This document shows, piece after piece, positions 42,647 to 51,853 of a stretch of 64,000 bases of DNA. The stretch is from Mangrovibacillus cuniculi (GTDB lineage Bacteria; Bacillota; Bacilli; Bacillales; R1DC41): contig NZ_CP049742.1 of the NCBI RefSeq assembly GCF_015482585.1, positions 12,501-76,500 on the forward strand. The letters run 5' to 3'. The notes below the pieces were generated by a model. The model made no database searches. It was not told the origin of the DNA and saw nothing but the letters and a program-made list of their open reading frames with translations. How positions within the stretch are numbered: the first letter of the stretch is position 1; each line of letters begins with the position of its first letter. The translations under genes and the position numbers were made by a program.

Positions 42647-42684
42647 TGTCACTTCGGTATTATAATACCGGAGTGACATTTTTT
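42647..42684 (+). terminator. Terminator after rlmCD
   Basis: TGTCACTTCGGTATT pairs with AATACCGGAGTGACA, nearly perfect over 14-15 bp, followed by TTTTTT. The element follows the last T directly. Confidence 0.93.
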
Positions 42685-42744
42685 GTTACGTGAACAGCAA
42701 CAACTCATCATTGACCACGTGATGTGGTCCTTACTCAGATAAGT
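42685..42744 (+). other. 60-nt structured element, copy 3
   Basis: Same layout: GTTAC-GTGAACA-GCAAC (42685-42701, one mismatch), outer ACTCATC/GATAAGT (42703-42709 with 42738-42744, one mismatch) and inner GACCAC-GTGAT-GTGGTC (42713-42729). The inner stem replaces the G-C pair of copies 1 and 2 with A-T, a compensatory change, and extends by one pair. The sequence after it, to 42860, holds no gene that I can see. Confidence 0.72.
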
Positions 42745-42862
42745 TTCCTTTATATACTTGGTTGATTATTCGATGTGAAGTTTCAGATGGTCATATTTTC
42801 GATTTTGGATATCCATTATCCTCCGAATTCGTAAGCCACTATTAAAAAAGCTTCATGAGTCA

Positions 42863-42919
42863 TTGACCATATAAAAAGCAATATGCTAAAATTCTCTATG
42901 AAAATGATAATTGTTATCA
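42863..42919 (+). promoter_or_regulatory. Promoter with Fur box for the acyl carrier/MBOAT operon
   Basis: TTGACC (42863-42868), 18 bp, then TGCTAAAAT (extended -10, 42884-42892). The sequence TGATAAT-T-GTTATCA (42905-42919) is a 7-1-7 inverted repeat that differs from the Bacillus Fur box at one position. It covers the expected start of transcription at about +6 to +20, a repressing position. Iron control of this operon is therefore likely but inferred. Confidence 0.75.
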
Positions 42920-43024
42920 ATCGATTATTGGGAATTGGTGGGGGCACAATTCACTCATCATTTTCTTTCGCTTATAGACTAGGGATAACTACACTAATGA
43001 ACATAAAGGGAAGGATGTAATGAA

Positions 43025-43273
43025 ATGAGAAACATAGACAAATATAAACATGCATTTATTACTGCACTCGATATAGAAGAAAGTGAAGTAAGAGAAGATC
43101 TAGCACTTGGCGATATTAGAGAATGGGACTCTATTGGACATATGGGACTTATTTCTGAGATGGAAGATGTGTTTGACGTTTCCATCGATGCGGAGTGGAT
43201 GACAGAATTTAACTCTTATAGTTCAGGGCTGGAATTATTGAAACGCTTAGGAGTGGACTTTATTAATGAATAG
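43025..43273 (+). CDS. Acyl carrier protein
   Basis: This 82-residue acidic protein has the phosphopantetheine site at Ser36 in EWDSIGHMGLI. It resembles the stand-alone carriers of DltC or alginate-type acylation loci rather than fatty-acid AcpP. It should carry an acyl or aminoacyl group loaded by the next gene's product. GGGAAGGATG precedes the start. It overlaps the adenylating enzyme gene by 8 nt. Confidence 0.85.
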   Translation: MRNIDKYKHAFITALDIEESEVREDLALGDIREWDSIGHMGLISEMEDVFDVSIDAEWMTEFNSYSSGLELLKRLGVDFINE

Positions 43274-44654
43274 TTTCCAAACACTAGATGATTTTGGGAA
43301 CAACACCGCTGTATATGCTGATCGAAATTACTCTTACTCTGAAATGCTAGAAATTGCTGATGATATAGGTAGTAATGTAGGTGGTAGAACGCTTGTTTTT
43401 TGCCTATGTTCCAACAATAAAGAATCTTTATTTGGCTACGTGGGCTTTATTAGAGGTGGTGTTGTGCCTGTTCTTCTTGACGCTTCTATTCAAATGGATC
43501 AGTTGAGAAGATTGATAGACCTATATAAGCCTACGTATATTTGGGCAAAAAGCAAAGATCAGTATTTAGTAAATACAATGGAAAGTTCATTTTCTTTTGG
43601 AGATTATACTTTGTTTAGGTCCCCGTCACCACATCAACATAATCTTCATGAAAGCCTAGCCTTACTTTTGACAACCTCTGGTAGTACAGGTAGTCCCAAA
43701 CTTGTTCGACTAAGCTATGAAAATATTTTTGAAAATGCTAAATCAATAGCAACGTACCTGGACATTACTGCAGAGGATAAACCTATCACCACATTACCGA
43801 TGAATTATTCCTATGGACTATCAATCATTAATAGTCATCTGATCTGTGGGGCGTCAATAATTGTTACGAATGCATCTGTTATTTCTAAAGAATTTTGGGA
43901 CTTATGTAGAGACCAAGAAGCAACAACTTTTGGCGGAGTTCCTTTCTTGTATGAGATGCTCGATAGACTTAAGTTCGAAAATTTTCAACTACCAAGTCTA
44001 AAGAAGCTAACGCAAGCAGGTGGAAAATTAAGTGATTCTCTTTCTACTAAATTTGCTAAAGTATGTAGGGAAAAAGGGATACAATTTTTCTCCATGTATG
44101 GTCAAACGGAAGCGACAGCGCGTATGGCCTATTTACCGTGCGAAAAAAACGTTGAGAAAGTTGGAAGTATTGGTATTGCTATTCCAGGTGGAGAGCTAAG
44201 TCTGCAAGATGAACATGGGAACGCTATTACAGAACCTAATAGTAGGGGTGAATTAATCTACAAAGGTGAAAATGTTTCTATGGGGTATGCAGAGTCGATA
44301 GATGATCTTTCAAACCCAGATGAAAACAGAGGTTTTTTACGTACAGGTGATATAGCTTATTTTGACGAAGATGGATACTTTTTTATATGTGGTCGGATAA
44401 AAAGAATGATTAAAAACTATGGGAACCGTATCAGTCTTGACGAAGTAGAAGGAATTTTATCTGAGTATGGTCATGAGTGTATTTGCGCTGGCACGGATGA
44501 CAAGTTGTATATTTACACGTTAAAAGATGATGATGTTCAGATTAAAAAAATAATGAAGGAAAAAGTAAACTTAAAGGGCATTACTATTATGAAAATCGAT
44601 GAGATCCCTCGTAATCAATATGGGAAAATTCTTTATGCAGAGTTACCAAAATAA
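43266..44654 (+). CDS. AMP-binding acyl/aminoacyl ligase (DltA-like)
   Basis: The 462-residue protein is an ANL-superfamily adenylating enzyme. Core motifs are present: TTSGSTGSPK (136-145), YGQTEAT (279-285), RTGD (359-362), GRIKRMIKNYG (376-386) and the catalytic Lys454 in NQYGKI. It should activate a carboxylic or amino acid and load it on the carrier protein encoded upstream. The substrate cannot be read from the sequence; the short N-terminal domain suggests a small acid. It is not DltA itself. Confidence 0.85.
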   Translation: MNSFQTLDDFGNNTAVYADRNYSYSEMLEIADDIGSNVGGRTLVFCLCSNNKESLFGYVGFIRGGVVPVLLDASIQMDQLRRLIDLYKPTYIWAKSKDQYLVNTMESSFSFGDYTLFRSPSPHQHNLHESLALLLTTSGSTGSPKLVRLSYENIFENAKSIATYLDITAEDKPITTLPMNYSYGLSIINSHLICGASIIVTNASVISKEFWDLCRDQEATTFGGVPFLYEMLDRLKFENFQLPSLKKLTQAGGKLSDSLSTKFAKVCREKGIQFFSMYGQTEATARMAYLPCEKNVEKVGSIGIAIPGGELSLQDEHGNAITEPNSRGELIYKGENVSMGYAESIDDLSNPDENRGFLRTGDIAYFDEDGYFFICGRIKRMIKNYGNRISLDEVEGILSEYGHECICAGTDDKLYIYTLKDDDVQIKKIMKEKVNLKGITIMKIDEIPRNQYGKILYAELPK

Positions 44655-44832
44655 TCATTAAAAACCGTACTAAGTAAATATGTACTACGGACAAACCTAA
44701 CTAGTTCATAATAAAACGGTGGGTACTACCTACATTTAAAAATGTTAAGCCACAGTGGTGTATGGTATAGGAGTTCTACATTATTTGTCAACATATTGCG
44801 GAGTTTTAAGTTTACTTTTATCAGGTGGTTAT

Positions 44833-46284
44833 ATGAGTTTCATATCTATTGAGTTTCTGTTATTTTTCACAATAATTGTATGTATTTATTATTTAATTCC
44901 TCATCAATTTAGATGGATTCTCTTATTAGTAGCAAGTTATGTATTTTACGGAATGATCAATGTTCAATTTTTACCGTTACTCATTTTAAGTACAGTGTGT
45001 ACTTATTTTTTTGGAATAGTAATTGAGAAGCAGGAGACGAAAAAACAAAAAAAACACGTTATGCTTTTGGGCATTTCTATTCTACTATTCTTTCTCGGTT
45101 GGTTTAAATATTTTAATTTCGTAAATGAATCTCTTCGAGCGGTTGCAGAATATTTTAATTGGAATTATTCCATACCATACCAAGAAATACTATTACCAAT
45201 AGCAATTTCTTTTTATACTTTTCAAGCAGTAAGTTACCTTGTAGATGTTTCTAAGGGGAAGCAAAAGGCTGAAAGACATTATGGCTATTTCTCCATTTAT
45301 TTTGCATTCTTTCCACAATTGGTTGCTGGACCAATAGAACGCGCGAAGAAGTTACTTCCACAATTGAGAGCGGAACAAAGTTTAGAGTATGAAAATATAA
45401 GTTATGGGATGAAACGTATTGCATGGGGGTTCTTTAAGAAAACACTGATTGCAGATCGACTAGCACCTATTGTATCTAGTGTATTCGATAGTCCTAATCC
45501 GACTGGTTCCGAGGTTGTGGTAGGTACTATATTATTCTCCATACAACTGTATGCTGACTTTTCAGCGCTTAGTGATATCGCAATCGGTTGTGCTAGAATA
45601 CTAGGAATAAAATTATCGGAAAACTTTAAGCAACCGCACTTTGCCGTATCCATTTCGGATTTCTGGAATAGATGGCATATAACGCTCTCTACATGGCTAA
45701 GAGACTATATCTTCTTCCCACTTTGTAAGGGCAAGAAGAAAAGAAGTGACATTTATGTAGCAATTATCATCACTTTTCTAGTAAGTGGTGTTTGGCACGG
45801 TGCTGCTTGGACTTTTGTTTTATGGGGTCTTATTCACGGCATCTATAGAGTATTTGGGGATTATACAAAACATTATCGAGAAAAAGTGGTTTCATTCACT
45901 CGTTTGGATAGAAGTCCGACGCTACACAGATGGATGAAGATTTCCATCACTTTCTTCCTAATATGCTTTGCAAGAGTTTTCTTCCGATCGGATTCCGTCT
46001 CACAAGCTTTTGAAAATGCGCAATTATTCTTATCTATCAGTTCATGGAGCCCAGTTGGAATCTTCAAGGCATTGGAATTATTTACGTTACTAGATTTTGT
46101 CGTTTTTAGTTTCTTCTTTATTATTTTACAGCTGTTTCAATATATCGAAAGAAAAAAAGTTTCCACATGGAAATTGCTATCCCAGCGTTCCCTTATTACT
46201 AGATATGCGTTTTATATTTTTATTATCCTATCAGTACTTGTATTTGGTGTTTCTGGTGATGGGTTTGTTTATGGAAGGTTTTAA
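44833..46284 (+). CDS. MBOAT-family O-acyltransferase (DltB/AlgI/PatA-like)
   Basis: The 483-residue membrane protein has about 10-12 hydrophobic segments. The MBOAT features are present: FFPQLVAGPIERAKKLLPQ, DFWNRWHITLSTWLRDY and the catalytic His in VSGVWHGAAWTFVLWG. It should move an acyl group from the carrier to an extracytoplasmic acceptor. ATG 44833 matches the family N-terminus, with AGGTGG upstream; an in-frame GTG at 44755 lacks a ribosome-binding site. The 178-nt gap before it contains no gene resembling dltX. Confidence 0.88.
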   Translation: MSFISIEFLLFFTIIVCIYYLIPHQFRWILLLVASYVFYGMINVQFLPLLILSTVCTYFFGIVIEKQETKKQKKHVMLLGISILLFFLGWFKYFNFVNESLRAVAEYFNWNYSIPYQEILLPIAISFYTFQAVSYLVDVSKGKQKAERHYGYFSIYFAFFPQLVAGPIERAKKLLPQLRAEQSLEYENISYGMKRIAWGFFKKTLIADRLAPIVSSVFDSPNPTGSEVVVGTILFSIQLYADFSALSDIAIGCARILGIKLSENFKQPHFAVSISDFWNRWHITLSTWLRDYIFFPLCKGKKKRSDIYVAIIITFLVSGVWHGAAWTFVLWGLIHGIYRVFGDYTKHYREKVVSFTRLDRSPTLHRWMKISITFFLICFARVFFRSDSVSQAFENAQLFLSISSWSPVGIFKALELFTLLDFVVFSFFFIILQLFQYIERKKVSTWKLLSQRSLITRYAFYIFIILSVLVFGVSGDGFVYGRF

Positions 46285-46372
46285 TAAAGGTGCAATCAGG
46301 TTTATCTAACACAGATGAACAGTGATGTTTTGTCATTTAAGTAAAAGAAACACAGTATGGAAAGGATCTACT

Positions 46373-47278
46373 ATGAAACGTTTATTCATGAAGGTAACAA
46401 TGATTGTTACTGGCGTTTTGTTACTATTCATCCCAGTAAATAACTTTGTAAAGAATTCTTATGATTACAACATAAGTCATGAAATACAAGGTTTTAAAAA
46501 GAACCCAATTTCCATTGATATCGTTAATTTGGGTGCATCTCATTCTATGTACGGTTATTATTTTAAACCGACTGGGTTGGCCCATTTAGATTTAGCGCTT
46601 CCTGGTCAGACATTTGAATACGATTTAAAGCTGATAAAGGAGTATGGAAAATATCTTAAACCAAATGGAATAGTGCTTATTTCTATTTCCCAAATTTCTT
46701 TCGTCGATTCTGAGGTCGACAGTATCGGTAAGTATTACAGAATATTAGATCGTAATGATATTGACCCTTTTCACTTAGTGGATTATTACAGTTATATGTA
46801 CGTACCTGGAACAAACAGTGGGATCTTTACTTCAGCGCTCTCACGTAAATGGAAAACATTTAAATGGAATGCTCATCAAACATGGGCGAACAACGGTAAA
46901 AACTATTCGAAAAGAAAGTTTGAGATGGTACAAGAACAATACCGACAAGCTTCTGAAACTAATAACATAAAACAAAGTGTAGAGAAGTTAGTAGATATCG
47001 TTGAATATTGTAAAGACAAAGGGTATCAGGTAGTTTTAACGATGGAGCCTGTGCATCAGTCTTATCAAGAGTATTTTAATGAGGAAGTCATGGATCAACT
47101 AGTCTTTCAGTACTTAAAACCTCATGAACTGGATGTCCCGTTTTTAAATTATATGAGGGATGAGAGATTTTCCACTAACAAAAATTATTATCTGGACCCG
47201 GACCATTTGAATAGTGATGGAAGAAAGAAGTTATCTTGGATAGTGTATAAAGACCTCAAGGATTTGGGTTATTTATAA
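46373..47278 (+). CDS. SGNH-like / DltD-like accessory acyltransferase protein
   Basis: The 301-residue protein has one N-terminal membrane anchor (about residues 5-25) and an extracytoplasmic domain with NLGASHSMYGY (nucleophile block, Ser) and DPDHLNSDGRKK (Asp/His block), the pattern of SGNH-type partners of MBOAT enzymes such as AlgJ, PatB and DltD. It should finish acyl transfer outside the cell. AAAGGATC precedes ATG 46373. It is the last gene of the operon; no strong terminator follows. Confidence 0.75.
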   Translation: MKRLFMKVTMIVTGVLLLFIPVNNFVKNSYDYNISHEIQGFKKNPISIDIVNLGASHSMYGYYFKPTGLAHLDLALPGQTFEYDLKLIKEYGKYLKPNGIVLISISQISFVDSEVDSIGKYYRILDRNDIDPFHLVDYYSYMYVPGTNSGIFTSALSRKWKTFKWNAHQTWANNGKNYSKRKFEMVQEQYRQASETNNIKQSVEKLVDIVEYCKDKGYQVVLTMEPVHQSYQEYFNEEVMDQLVFQYLKPHELDVPFLNYMRDERFSTNKNYYLDPDHLNSDGRKKLSWIVYKDLKDLGYL

Positions 47279-47379
47279 GTAAATGAACCAATAATTAACT
47301 TCCATCTTCCTTTCAAGTAATAAATTCCATTTAATAGATCATACTAACAAGTAGGAAAGTACTTTGGAGTTGATATGAA

Positions 47380-48108
47380 ATGGAATTAATGAAAGAATTG
47401 GTCATGGTAATAGGAAGAATAGTGACCATTATTCCTCTGATGCTCATCGTAGCTTTATTGATGGGGAAGCGGTCTATTGGTGAGCTACCAGTCTTTGATT
47501 TTCTAGTCATCATTATTCTTGGAGCGGTGGTTGGAGCAGATATCGCTGACCCAGATATACCACATATCCATACAGGAGTAGCTATTGTTTTTATAGGTAT
47601 TTTTCAAATAATAGTTTCTAAATCCATTATCAAATTTAGAAAACTAGGGCACTTAATTACTTTTGAGCCTACCATTGTTATTCAAGATGGACAGTTAGTC
47701 ATTAAAAATTTAAAAAGACTTCGATACTCTGTCGATAATGTGTTGCAAATGCTAAGGGAAAAAGATGTCTTTGATATTAGCGATGTACATTTAGGTATCA
47801 TTGAGGCGAATGGTAGAATTTCTATCTTGAAAAAGGAAACAAAGGCTACTGTTACTCTAGAGGATATGAATTTAGAGAAAAAATCCGCGACCATATCTTA
47901 TCCAGTCATTGTAGACGGGAAGATATATGTGGATGTATTAGAGAAATTACAATTGAGTGAAAAATGGCTGCAAGATCAGCTAGTGAATCTTGGTTTTACC
48001 ACGAAAGAAGAGATCTTCTTTGCATCTGTTAATGATAAACAGGAGTTACACGTATCTTTAAAAGGTTATAAGGAAAATGGGGAAGGACTTGCCCCGATAT
48101 ACCATTAA
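47380..48108 (+). CDS. DUF421 membrane protein (YetF family)
   Basis: The 242-residue protein has three N-terminal helices (residues ~10-85) and a soluble region of two DUF421 subdomains; the family motif appears as RRLRYSVDNVLQMLRE-like sequence and KATVTLEDMNL. Paralogues (YetF, YdfS, YkjA, YrbG) are widespread in spore formers, some linked to spore germination or envelope functions. No specific role can be assigned. The start at 47380 has a weak ribosome-binding site. Confidence 0.85.
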   Translation: MELMKELVMVIGRIVTIIPLMLIVALLMGKRSIGELPVFDFLVIIILGAVVGADIADPDIPHIHTGVAIVFIGIFQIIVSKSIIKFRKLGHLITFEPTIVIQDGQLVIKNLKRLRYSVDNVLQMLREKDVFDISDVHLGIIEANGRISILKKETKATVTLEDMNLEKKSATISYPVIVDGKIYVDVLEKLQLSEKWLQDQLVNLGFTTKEEIFFASVNDKQELHVSLKGYKENGEGLAPIYH

Positions 48109-48139
48109 GAACAGACTGATGCAGTTTGTTCTTTTTTTT
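48107..48139 (+). terminator. Terminator after the DUF421 gene
   Basis: AAGAACAGACTG pairs with CAGTTTGTTCTT around a 3-nt loop, followed by T8. Confidence 0.88.
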
Positions 48140-48229
48140 AGGTTTCTATATACCGTTTGTGTTCCTTCGCGGTGAATGTTATTGTAAATAAAACGTTTTC
48201 ATAAATTAGTATGTTAGGAGATTTATGTG

Positions 48230-49567
48230 ATGGAACTAAAACTTATTAGCACAACATATGAAGATAACCAAAAAGAAACAAACGAAGCCGCAGTTAGATT
48301 TGTAACGGACAACAACGTAGAAATGAACGTCATTAACATTTATCCAGAGATAGAATATCAAACATTTGATGGATTTGGTGGAGCGATTACAGAAGCATCT
48401 GCCTATACGTTTTCCAAGATGAGTGAAGCATCACAGAAAAAGTTAGTAGATGCGTATTTTAGTGAGAGTGGTAATAACTATAATATGATTCGCACGCATA
48501 TCGATAGCTGTGACTTTTCTCTAGGGCAATATGAAGCGATGAGTGATCCTACAGATCGAGCATTTACATCCTTTTCATTAAAGCGTGATGAAGAATATAT
48601 TATTCCTTTGCTAGAAAAAGTAAAAGAAACTTCTACGCAAAATTTAGAGATGATGCTATCACCATGGTCACCTCCAGCATTCATGAAAACAAATGGACAA
48701 CGTGTTGATGGAGGTTCTCTGAAGCCAGAATACCGAGCATTTTGGGCGGAGTATATTGCTCATTATATTAAAGAGTATCAAAAACGTGGGTTCCCTATTA
48801 AGATGATGACGATTCAAAACGAACCAAATGCAAGGCAAACGTGGGATTCTTGTCTTTATACTGCAGAAGAAGAGAAAGTATTTTTACGAGACTATCTTTA
48901 CCCTGCGTTTCAAAAGAATGGAATGCAAGATATTCAAGTGTTTATTTGGGATCATAATAAAGAAAGAATGTATGAAAGAGCGGCTGCTATTATAGATGAA
49001 GAGACGGATAAAATGGTAGATGGAGTAGCCTTTCACTGGTATTCTGGCGATCACTTTGAGGCAATCCAATTAGTGAGAGAACGATTCCCGAATAAGAAGC
49101 TTTATTTCACAGAAGGTTGTGTGGAATATAGTAGATTTGCAGATGCAAGCCAATTGCAATATGCTCAAATGTACGCGCACGACATTATTGGGAATATCAA
49201 TGCGGGAATGAATTCTTTCATTGATTGGAATATTATCTTGGATCAACAAGGTGGTCCAAACCATGTGGGGAATTATTGTAATGCGCCGATTATGTGTGAT
49301 ACGGAGAATGATGCGATACTAGAAAACCTTTCATTCTCCTACATTGGACATTTTAGTCGTTATATTGCTCCTGGTGCGAAGAGAATTGCTTTTACCAGGT
49401 ATTCAGACAAGGTGGAACTAGTAGCCATGAAGAATCCCACAGGGGAGATAGTACTTGTTGCACTCAATCGCACTAAGGAAGATATGCCTGTTGCTCTAAG
49501 ATGGAAAGGACAGGTTGCAGAGTTTACTATTGCTGCGAATACAATTTTGACAGGTATTATAGAATAA
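48230..49567 (+). CDS. GH30 glycoside hydrolase (glucosylceramidase-like)
   Basis: The 445-residue protein is a family 30 beta-glycosidase. The acid/base is Glu198 (TIQNEP) and the nucleophile is Glu295 (FTEGC); GFGGAITEASA and SPWSPPAFMKTNG are conserved. There is no signal peptide, so it should act in the cytoplasm, perhaps on imported beta-glucosides or sphingolipid fragments. TTAGGAG precedes ATG 48230. A palindrome resembling half of a cre site (AAAACGTTTTCA, 48190-48201) lies upstream but lacks the TG of the consensus. Confidence 0.9.
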   Translation: MELKLISTTYEDNQKETNEAAVRFVTDNNVEMNVINIYPEIEYQTFDGFGGAITEASAYTFSKMSEASQKKLVDAYFSESGNNYNMIRTHIDSCDFSLGQYEAMSDPTDRAFTSFSLKRDEEYIIPLLEKVKETSTQNLEMMLSPWSPPAFMKTNGQRVDGGSLKPEYRAFWAEYIAHYIKEYQKRGFPIKMMTIQNEPNARQTWDSCLYTAEEEKVFLRDYLYPAFQKNGMQDIQVFIWDHNKERMYERAAAIIDEETDKMVDGVAFHWYSGDHFEAIQLVRERFPNKKLYFTEGCVEYSRFADASQLQYAQMYAHDIIGNINAGMNSFIDWNIILDQQGGPNHVGNYCNAPIMCDTENDAILENLSFSYIGHFSRYIAPGAKRIAFTRYSDKVELVAMKNPTGEIVLVALNRTKEDMPVALRWKGQVAEFTIAANTILTGIIE

Positions 49568-49582
49568 GAGTTCAAGAGAGTA

Positions 49583-49617
49583 AAAAAGAACAAACTCAGG
49601 GGAGTTTGTTCTTTTTA
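49583..49617. terminator. Bidirectional terminator between GH30 and ykoC
   Basis: AAAAAGAACAAACT pairs perfectly with AGTTTGTTCTTTTT around about 6 nt. A- and T-tracts on both sides allow use from both directions. Confidence 0.92.
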
Positions 49618-49647
49618 ATTTCTAGAAATACATACTAATTTCACCAT

Positions 49648-50394
49648 TTACAAACTAACTACAATCGGAATAGTGAGTAGTGCTACAAACAACGGATCTC
49701 TCCAGCTAAAAGGTACCCAATGGTAATACGTTCGTCCTTCTCGATTTCCAGTAAATCCACGTGCTTCCATAGCAAAAGCAGTCTGTTCTGCTTTTCTTAT
49801 GGCATTTGCCATCATTGGAATGGCGTATCTCTTCATCTCTAAGATTTTACCTCGTATAGAGCGCGCTTTAGGAACACCTCTTACCATATTTGCTTGTTGA
49901 ATCAAAAAGAATTCCTCTTTCATGGAAGGGAGAAACTGATAGCCTGCAAGAATGCTATAAGCTATTTTGGGAGATAATTTCCCGTGCTGTACCATACTCA
50001 AAATTAGATTTTCAGGCTTTGTGGTGTGAATAAAAAGTAAAGATAAGCTAGTAAACGCTAGCACCCGTAAGCCAAGAGAGAGAGCATAAGTTAATGATTT
50101 TGTCGTAACAATAACAAAGCCCCACTCCATCAGTACTTCTCCACTAGTTTTTAATTGTTGAGAGGGGAACAACAGCGCATTCCATATGTAAATTACACAA
50201 ACGAACAAGAAGGGTAGGAAGGATAACAACCAACGTTTTCCATCTATCTTACCCAAAATCCAAGTTAACCCAATTGCGAAGATGCATACAATGAGAGGTT
50301 CATAGATGGAAAATTTAGTAGTGAGCCAAAAAATAAGAACAACTATCATCCCCATTTTCACCAAAGGGTTAACATGGTACAAATAATTCTGCAT
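49648..50394 (-). CDS. ykoC: ECF transporter T component, thiamin-precursor type (YkoC)
   Basis: The protein has about 248 residues with five to six membrane helices and the two EcfT coupling motifs, each containing A-R-G: MVRGVPKARS and MEARGFTGNREGR. It links the ATPase YkoD with the substrate-binding component YkoE. ATG 50394 has AAGGACGG upstream; GTG 50403 is an alternative. The start lies within the 3' end of ykoD. Confidence 0.9.
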   Translation of the reverse strand: MQNYLYHVNPLVKMGMIVVLIFWLTTKFSIYEPLIVCIFAIGLTWILGKIDGKRWLLSFLPFLFVCVIYIWNALLFPSQQLKTSGEVLMEWGFVIVTTKSLTYALSLGLRVLAFTSLSLLFIHTTKPENLILSMVQHGKLSPKIAYSILAGYQFLPSMKEEFFLIQQANMVRGVPKARSIRGKILEMKRYAIPMMANAIRKAEQTAFAMEARGFTGNREGRTYYHWVPFSWRDPLFVALLTIPIVVSL

Positions 50395-51853
50395 GGTAAT
50401 CACCGTCCTTTTTTTCCTTTGGCGGGAGTAAGTGACACTTTTCTACCAAGTCTTTATGCTTCCATAACTGTCTTGGCGCCCCGTTAAAAATCACGGACCC
50501 TTGATCTATTAACCATACCCGATCGAAAAATGCATCTACCCACTCCATGTCATGTGTGACACAAATTAGCGTACCACCTGCCTCCGTATACTCTTCTAAT
50601 GTTTTCCAGAGTATTGCTGTTGTGTTGGCATCTTGACCAAACGTCGGTTCATCCAGTAGAAGTACTGTGGGATTAGGAAGAATTGCTGTTAAAACGCTTA
50701 ATCTTTTTTTCTGACCTTCGCTTAAAGACAAAGGGTGGTGGTAAAACATTTCACCAAGCCCAAAGTTTTTCAAATACTCTTTTCCTTTTTCTACTAATGT
50801 TGGGTTAGTAGCAACAGATACAAGTGCATCTTCTAAAACAGTGTCCTCAACAAATTGCCAATCAGGATTTTGAAAAACAAATCCTAACCGCTCATGAAGT
50901 ATTGTTTCTTTCCACTTTTGATAACCTTTTAATTCTAAGTAGCAATCTCCTTTTGTTGGTCTCCTCAAACCTGCGAGAAGGGACAATACAGTACTCTTTC
51001 CAGAACCGTTTGCCCCGATTATTGCAATACGTTCTCCTTTTTTGGCGGAGGCACTGATATCTTTGATACGTAACGGAGCTTTTTTATGATAACGAAAGTC
51101 TACTCTTTCCAACCGTATGATCTCGTCTCCTATGCTTCTTTTTCTCAAGGAAGGGGAAAAGGTAACTTGGGAATCAGGTGACTGCTGACCTATAGAAATT
51201 ACCTGGTCACTTATCGGTAACCAATCACGTGTATTGTGTTCTACTACCAATATAGTAAGGTCAAGAGTGTTCTTCAGGTGTAACAGCAGATCTATCCACT
51301 TCTTGCGTGTATACGGATCAAGTTGAGACGTCGGTTCATCAAGTAGTAATATACTAGGCTCCATAACAAGAACACAAGCTAATGCCAATCGTTGTTGATA
51401 GCCCCCTGATAATTGATCAATCAGAGTGTTTCCGAAAGGTGTCAAACCAACTAAACGAAGGACTTCATCGATTTTAAGATCCATCTCTTCTCTTGGTATT
51501 CCGATATTCTCTAGTCCAAAGGCCACTTCTTCTCGGATCGTTCGCATACACCACTGATGACGAGGGTTTTGAAAAACCATGCCAACATGCTTTGCCAGTT
51601 CACCTGGAGGATAGTCTTCTACCTTTTTTCCAAAAACAGTTATCTCTCCGTCAAGTTTACTTTCTACATGACCACGAGGATAAAGCCCATTTATACATCG
51701 TAGAATGGTACTTTTACCACTTCCACTTGGACCTTTTAAGAGTGTTATCGTACCTTTTTGTAAAGAAAAAGAAAGAGGAGGAAAGAGAGGTGGGCTCTCT
51801 TCCTCGTAGGAGAAACATAAATTGTCAACCTTTATGATTTCGTTATGCGGCAT
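50369..51853 (-). CDS. ykoD: ECF transporter double ATPase (YkoD)
   Basis: The 494-residue protein contains two ABC ATPase domains in one chain. Walker A motifs are GPSGSGKST (about 38-46) and GANGSGKST (about 282-290); the signatures are LSGGYQQRLALA and a degenerate LSEGQKKRLSVL; Walker B reads LLLDEPT in both. It powers uptake by the YkoC-YkoE pair. GGAGGCGG precedes the start, which overlaps ykoE by 11 nt. Confidence 0.93.
   Translation of the reverse strand: MPHNEIIKVDNLCFSYEEESPPLFPPLSFSLQKGTITLLKGPSGSGKSTILRCINGLYPRGHVESKLDGEITVFGKKVEDYPPGELAKHVGMVFQNPRHQWCMRTIREEVAFGLENIGIPREEMDLKIDEVLRLVGLTPFGNTLIDQLSGGYQQRLALACVLVMEPSILLLDEPTSQLDPYTRKKWIDLLLHLKNTLDLTILVVEHNTRDWLPISDQVISIGQQSPDSQVTFSPSLRKRSIGDEIIRLERVDFRYHKKAPLRIKDISASAKKGERIAIIGANGSGKSTVLSLLAGLRRPTKGDCYLELKGYQKWKETILHERLGFVFQNPDWQFVEDTVLEDALVSVATNPTLVEKGKEYLKNFGLGEMFYHHPLSLSEGQKKRLSVLTAILPNPTVLLLDEPTFGQDANTTAILWKTLEEYTEAGGTLICVTHDMEWVDAFFDRVWLIDQGSVIFNGAPRQLWKHKDLVEKCHLLPPKEKKDGDYHAELFVPC

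Noticed and set aside
43025-47278. Canonical dltXABCD operon
   Set aside because: Gene order differs, no dltX is seen, and the ligase and SGNH protein are only DltA/DltD-like in motifs; an acylation substrate cannot be assigned.
48188-48201. cre site upstream of the GH30 gene
   Set aside because: The right half and centre fit, but the TG of the consensus is missing, so it is mentioned only within the gene entry.
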